A DNA stretch of 64,000 nucleotides from NCBI RefSeq assembly GCF_015694465.1, contig NZ_JADQDO010000009.1:146117-210116 (forward strand), given 5' to 3'. Below the pieces are notes generated by a model. The model was not told the origin of the DNA and ran no database searches. It worked only from the letters and a program-made list of their open reading frames with translations. This DNA is from Microvirga alba (lineage in GTDB: Bacteria > Pseudomonadota > Alphaproteobacteria > Rhizobiales > Beijerinckiaceae). Shown in pieces: positions 60,883 through 64,000 of the stretch (positions are counted from its first letter, which is position 1; each line of letters begins with the position of its first letter). The translations under genes and the position numbers were made by a program.

Positions 60883-61773
60883 TTAGAAGGGGCTGATCGG
60901 GAAGAAGCGCAGATAAAGCTCGGCGTATTTGCCCTCTTTCCAGAGCTGCTGCAGGGCATAGTCGAAGGCCCGGCGCAAGGTTTCGTCATCCTTGCGAACG
61001 ACGAACCCGATGCCCTCGCCGAAAAACCGGCTCTCCAGATAGGGACCGCCCGAGAAATCGCAGCAGCCGCCTGCGTCCTCCCCTCCCACCCAGAGCGCAA
61101 GGCCAAGGCCATCGGCGAAAAGATAGTCGATGTCTCCGTCTTTCAGAGCCGTCTGGGCCGCCCGGAGCTCAGGGAATGATTTCAGCGCTGCCATCTGCAT
61201 GAACGCCTTGGCGAAGGCCTCGTGGGCCGTGCCGCCGATGATCCCGACGGTTTTTCCTTTCAAGGCCGTGCCGGTGGGCGCGGGCAGATCGCGGTCCTTT
61301 CGGACGACGAACCGGGCGGGAAACTTGAAGTACGGCGCCGTGACGGCAAAACGCTGCCGAAGGCTCGCGGTCAAGGGGATCGCAGCGGCGACCACATCGC
61401 CCTGCTTGTCGGCCAAGGCGTCGAGCAAGGTGTCAAAGCGGCGGACCTGAATGGTGCAGGTCAGGCCCAAACGTTCGCAGGCCGCACGAGCCAGCTCCAC
61501 GGAAAATCCTGTCGGATTGGTATCTAACGCTGCGAAATGGAGCGGAGGGAAGTCATCATCGATCAGAAACCGAACGGTGCGAAGGCCAGTCAGGTCGGGC
61601 CGATCGAGCTGCACGCTCGGATCCCAGAAATTGGGGATTGCTACTCCCTGCGCACTCCCCCCTCCCGGAGCGCTGACGAGCATAGCGGCGAGGACAATTC
61701 CTATGAATTCATTCCTTCGTAGGGACTTGATCTCCCGCAGAAAGCACGCAACGACTGAAATAGTGTTTCGCAT
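60883..61773 (-). CDS. Family 3 extracellular solute-binding protein (amino-acid type), stand-alone
   Basis: A 296-residue periplasmic binding protein. A signal sequence (FIGIVLAAMLVSAPGGGSAQG) follows an unusual basic N-terminal stretch, so the true start may be downstream of ATG 61773. The mature part has VRFLIDDDFPPLHFAALDTNPTGFSVELARAACERLG, then GDVVAAAIPLTASLRQRFAVTAPYF and GKTVGIIGGTAHEAFAKAF, which are standard for SBP_bac_3. No permease or ATPase gene is next to it, so it may serve a distant transporter or act as a sensor-like binding protein. Confidence 0.85.
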   Translation of the reverse strand: MRNTISVVACFLREIKSLRRNEFIGIVLAAMLVSAPGGGSAQGVAIPNFWDPSVQLDRPDLTGLRTVRFLIDDDFPPLHFAALDTNPTGFSVELARAACERLGLTCTIQVRRFDTLLDALADKQGDVVAAAIPLTASLRQRFAVTAPYFKFPARFVVRKDRDLPAPTGTALKGKTVGIIGGTAHEAFAKAFMQMAALKSFPELRAAQTALKDGDIDYLFADGLGLALWVGGEDAGGCCDFSGGPYLESRFFGEGIGFVVRKDDETLRRAFDYALQQLWKEGKYAELYLRFFPISPF

Positions 61774-61791
61774 TGTGATGAATGACACCTT

Positions 61792-63729
61792 TTGAAGGCT
61801 GCCTTGCACAATTCTCGGGAACCAACCCTGCCTACCAATCAGGGTCTAGCGGAGGGCGGACCGCCGTCAACCGACAGCCACTCCGCGCTCCCGATCGAGA
61901 TCGGCTTTCTCGCCGGACGCGGCTATTCCTCGGACAATCTGCGGGACGCCACGGTACTAGCGGAGTTCGCCGGGACGCCGGTCAACGAATTTCTGCTGAA
62001 ATACAACCTCATCAGCGAGACGGAATTCTATCGCGCGCTCGCCGAAGAATTGTCGGTGCCTTTCCTGTCCGCACCGCGACTATCCACCGAGGCCCGCTAT
62101 CCCGACAGCATCCGGGCTGGAGTTGCGCCGCTCGCGGGGCCGGCCGGCGGCTACGTTCTCGCACCTCGCGGCCTCTCCCTCGCTCCTCTGCTCAAAAGCC
62201 GGCGTGCCCCTCATGGTCGCCTCGCCATCACGACGCCGTCGCTTTTCACGAAAGCGGTCTTTCGGGTTCACGCAAGGGCCATCGCCGATCACGCGGCGAA
62301 CGCACTTCCCAACAGCGCCCCAGGGCTCTCGAGCCGCGATGGCGTCACCGTCCCGCAGATCGCCAGCTTGGCGACCATGACCATGCTGGCCTCCTTTGCC
62401 GGAACCCTGGCGCCTGAATCCGTGCTTGCCGGTATCGCCGCAGGCATGAGCCTGCTTTTCCTTGGCATGGTCGTGGTGCGTCTTGCGGCTTCGTTGCTGC
62501 ACAATCCCGTCGAGCCCGTCACTATCCCTCGGCGGATCGATGACGCCGCTCTGCCGATCTATACGATCATCGTTGCGCTCTACCGGGAGAAGCGCGTCGC
62601 ATCTCACCTCATCGCGGCTTTGACGCGCCTCGACTATCCAATGACCAAGCTCGACATCAAACTCGTGCTCGAGGCTGACGACGATGAAACGGCTACGGCC
62701 CTCACTGCGACGGAGTTGCCGGGATGCATCGAGGTGATCGTCGCTCCGCCGGGACATCCGCGCACGAAACCGCGCGCTCTCAATGTCGCTCTGCCCCTGG
62801 CGCGCGGAGTTTACACAGCCGTCTACGACGCGGAAGATGTGCCAGACCCCGGACAATTGCGTTTGGCCGTCGCGTCCTTCGCCGCCCTGCCCCGGAATGT
62901 CGTTTGCCTTCAGGCGCGGCTGACGATCGACAATACGGACGATAGTTGGCTGACGCGGCTCTTCACCATCGAATACGCCGCTTTGTTCGATGTGCTCAAT
63001 CCAGGTCTCGCCGAGATCGGATGCCCGATCCCGCTCGGCGGCACGTCGAACCATTTCCGCACCGCGGCGCTCCGGGACATGGGAGGCTGGGACGCGTGGA
63101 ATGTGACCGAAGATGCAGATCTCGGCATTCGCCTGGCACGGCTCGGCTACAGCGTCGTGGACCTTCCCTCCTCCACTCTGGAAGAGGCGCCGAGCACGCT
63201 TGGAGCCTGGATGAACCAGCGGACCCGTTGGATGAAAGGGTTCATGCAGACTTGCATCAGCCATTCGCGAGCGCCCGTTTCAACGCTTTCGCAGCTCGGC
63301 GTCTGGCGCTTCTATGGAGCCCTCGTCGTCACGCTCGGGACCGTGCTGAGTTCGCTATTTTATCCGTTTTTCACGTGTCTGTATTTTTTGATGGGTCCTG
63401 GTGATGTTGTGGGGGAGGCGTGGGGTTTGGCGTGGCTTGCGGGGAGCCGGACGCTTTTCGTGCTGGGGCTTGGGGCCATCGTCGTTCCGGCGTGTGTGGC
63501 GCTGCGACGGCGGCGTCTGTTGCGGCTGTTGCCGTGGGTGCTGGTTCTTCCGCTGTACTACGGGCTCGTCAGCGTCGCGGCATGGCGCGCGTTATGGGAA
63601 CTGACGACGGCGCCTGTTTTCTGGCACAAGACGAGTCACGGCTTGGCGCGCACGTCGCGGACGGGTCGGGGTCAGAAGCACCAGGCGAAGGCGGAGATGA
63701 CCATGTCGTTGAAGACGGCGCCGCCATAG
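61792..63729 (+). CDS. Membrane glycosyltransferase, family 2, with N-terminal MshEN-like domain
   Basis: About 645 residues. Residues about 36-100 (IEIGFLAGRGYSSDNLRDATVLAEFAGTPVNEFLLKYNLISETEFYRAL) resemble the MshEN/T2SSE_N module. Two helices near 200-230 follow, then a GT-A domain: ADDDE near 294, DAED near 344, TEDADLG near 438 and QRTRWMKGF near 473 (the QxxRW of processive synthases), then four helices at the C-terminus. This looks like a polysaccharide synthase whose activity may be gated by cyclic-di-GMP. No ATG is available before the domain; TTG 61792 is provisional. Confidence 0.85.
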   Translation: MKAALHNSREPTLPTNQGLAEGGPPSTDSHSALPIEIGFLAGRGYSSDNLRDATVLAEFAGTPVNEFLLKYNLISETEFYRALAEELSVPFLSAPRLSTEARYPDSIRAGVAPLAGPAGGYVLAPRGLSLAPLLKSRRAPHGRLAITTPSLFTKAVFRVHARAIADHAANALPNSAPGLSSRDGVTVPQIASLATMTMLASFAGTLAPESVLAGIAAGMSLLFLGMVVVRLAASLLHNPVEPVTIPRRIDDAALPIYTIIVALYREKRVASHLIAALTRLDYPMTKLDIKLVLEADDDETATALTATELPGCIEVIVAPPGHPRTKPRALNVALPLARGVYTAVYDAEDVPDPGQLRLAVASFAALPRNVVCLQARLTIDNTDDSWLTRLFTIEYAALFDVLNPGLAEIGCPIPLGGTSNHFRTAALRDMGGWDAWNVTEDADLGIRLARLGYSVVDLPSSTLEEAPSTLGAWMNQRTRWMKGFMQTCISHSRAPVSTLSQLGVWRFYGALVVTLGTVLSSLFYPFFTCLYFLMGPGDVVGEAWGLAWLAGSRTLFVLGLGAIVVPACVALRRRRLLRLLPWVLVLPLYYGLVSVAAWRALWELTTAPVFWHKTSHGLARTSRTGRGQKHQAKAEMTMSLKTAPP

Positions 63730-63851
63730 CGCCACCACAGAAGACCGCCGGCGGCGACGAGGCAGAGGATCGCGGCCGCGATCAACAGGGCGCCGATCCG
63801 TGCCTCCGTCTGCGGCCCTTGCCGGGTCGGCTGTTCGCTTGCCAGTTTCAT
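63672..63851 (-). CDS. Small single-helix membrane protein
   Basis: A 59-residue protein with one long hydrophobic helix (IGALLIAAAILCLVAAGGLLWW) after a polar N-terminus (MKLASEQPTRQGPQTEAR). AGGTGG precedes ATG 63851 at good distance. It overlaps the end of the glycosyltransferase gene by 58 bases on the opposite strand. I do not recognise it; the composition and ribosome site support a real small gene. Confidence 0.6.
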   Translation of the reverse strand: MKLASEQPTRQGPQTEARIGALLIAAAILCLVAAGGLLWWRYGGAVFNDMVISAFAWCF

Positions 63852-63970
63852 CCGCCACCTGTCTTCGACGGCGCCTATCATAGGCTCGGTTGAGGCGTGG
63901 CAAAAGGCCCGGGGGCGTGTCAGGTCTTTCTTCGTCGTTCACGGCCTGTGTTTTGGCGTGCATTGAACGC

Positions 63971-64000
63971 AAAAAGCGCCGCGGTTATTCACCGGGGCGC
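63971..64000 (-). terminator. Rho-independent terminator for a leftward gene beyond the window
   Basis: GCGCCGCGGT (63976-63985) pairs with ACCGGGGCGC (63991-64000) with one mismatch and a 5-base loop. On the minus strand the stem is followed by TTTTT (63975-63971). This should end a leftward transcript entering from the right of the window. Confidence 0.7.

Noticed and set aside
1..64000. CRISPR array, prophage, integron or insertion sequence with transposase
   Set aside because: I saw no regularly spaced repeats, phage structural genes, integrase or transposase anywhere in the window.

Overview
The window is about 64 kb of GC-rich, gene-dense DNA with 57 protein genes and no rRNA, tRNA or CRISPR array that I can see. 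Gene content points to an alphaproteobacterium of the order Hyphomicrobiales (Rhizobiales): a PodJ-like polarity protein with Sel1 repeats, a class I lysyl-tRNA synthetase, an Alph_Pro_TM/TIGR02186 protein next to a TauE permease, a DUF6460 membrane protein, the ligase-associated repair genes (Lhr-type helicase, PdeM, exonuclease, ATP-dependent ligase), and dispersed palindromic repeats typical of that order. I cannot fix the family. There is no sign of a prophage, plasmid or integrative element; it reads as ordinary chromosome.

Layout. 1-5.4 kb: a truncated ABC exporter and single housekeeping or accessory genes (ABM monooxygenase, MOSC, DUF488, NUDIX, inositol-monophosphatase family). 5.7-11 kb: an AfuABC-like uptake transporter (binding protein, fused permease, ATPase) preceded by four helically phased direct repeats and flanked by two phosphatase genes. 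11-14 kb: an HxlR regulator divergent from an FMN reductase, then a metal-responsive CsoR/RcnR repressor with its operator and an RcnA-type nickel/cobalt exporter. 14-21.5 kb: a five-gene minus-strand operon (N-formylglutamate-amidohydrolase-like protein, ethanolamine-type permease, glutamine-synthetase-like ligase, aldehyde dehydrogenase, iron alcohol dehydrogenase) divergent from an RpiR regulator. I read it as a gamma-glutamylated ethanolamine (or similar amino-alcohol) catabolic pathway that needs neither EutBC nor a microcompartment.

21.6-26.6 kb: AbrB-family permease, aminotransferase, MscL, and a VOC dioxygenase/DoxX pair divergent from a LysR regulator. 26.6-32.7 kb: a 1169-residue Na+/solute-symporter-type hybrid histidine kinase (CrbS-like), then a small operon of DinB, thioesterase, HCCA-isomerase-like protein and a racemase-fold protein lacking both catalytic cysteines. 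32.9-39.3 kb: a fatty-acid beta-oxidation operon (acyl-CoA dehydrogenase, thiolase, multifunctional enzyme) with a palindromic operator and a MerR regulator upstream. 39.7-44.7 kb: PodJ-like protein, TauE permease and TIGR02186 protein.

44.7-52.9 kb: the ligase-associated DNA damage response set, split into a minus-strand pair (helicase, PdeM) and a plus-strand pair (exonuclease, ligase) separated by an SDR and a methyltransferase. The helicase gene carries an in-frame repeat element with 11-bp terminal inverted repeats, and the ligase gene carries a related hairpin. 53-64 kb: YjbQ, a CrbR/ErdR-like LuxR response regulator that could partner the distant hybrid kinase, an HSL-family esterase, MATE exporter, PyrD, DUF952, a stand-alone S24/LexA-like repressor, LysS, a solitary solute-binding protein, and a membrane glycosyltransferase with an MshEN-like N-terminus.

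The most interesting items are the gamma-glutamyl amino-alcohol operon, the transposon-like element inside the helicase gene, the cysteine-less racemase, and the phosphatase-flanked AfuABC transporter with its phased repeats. All functional statements come from reading the sequence and family knowledge; no database search was run.
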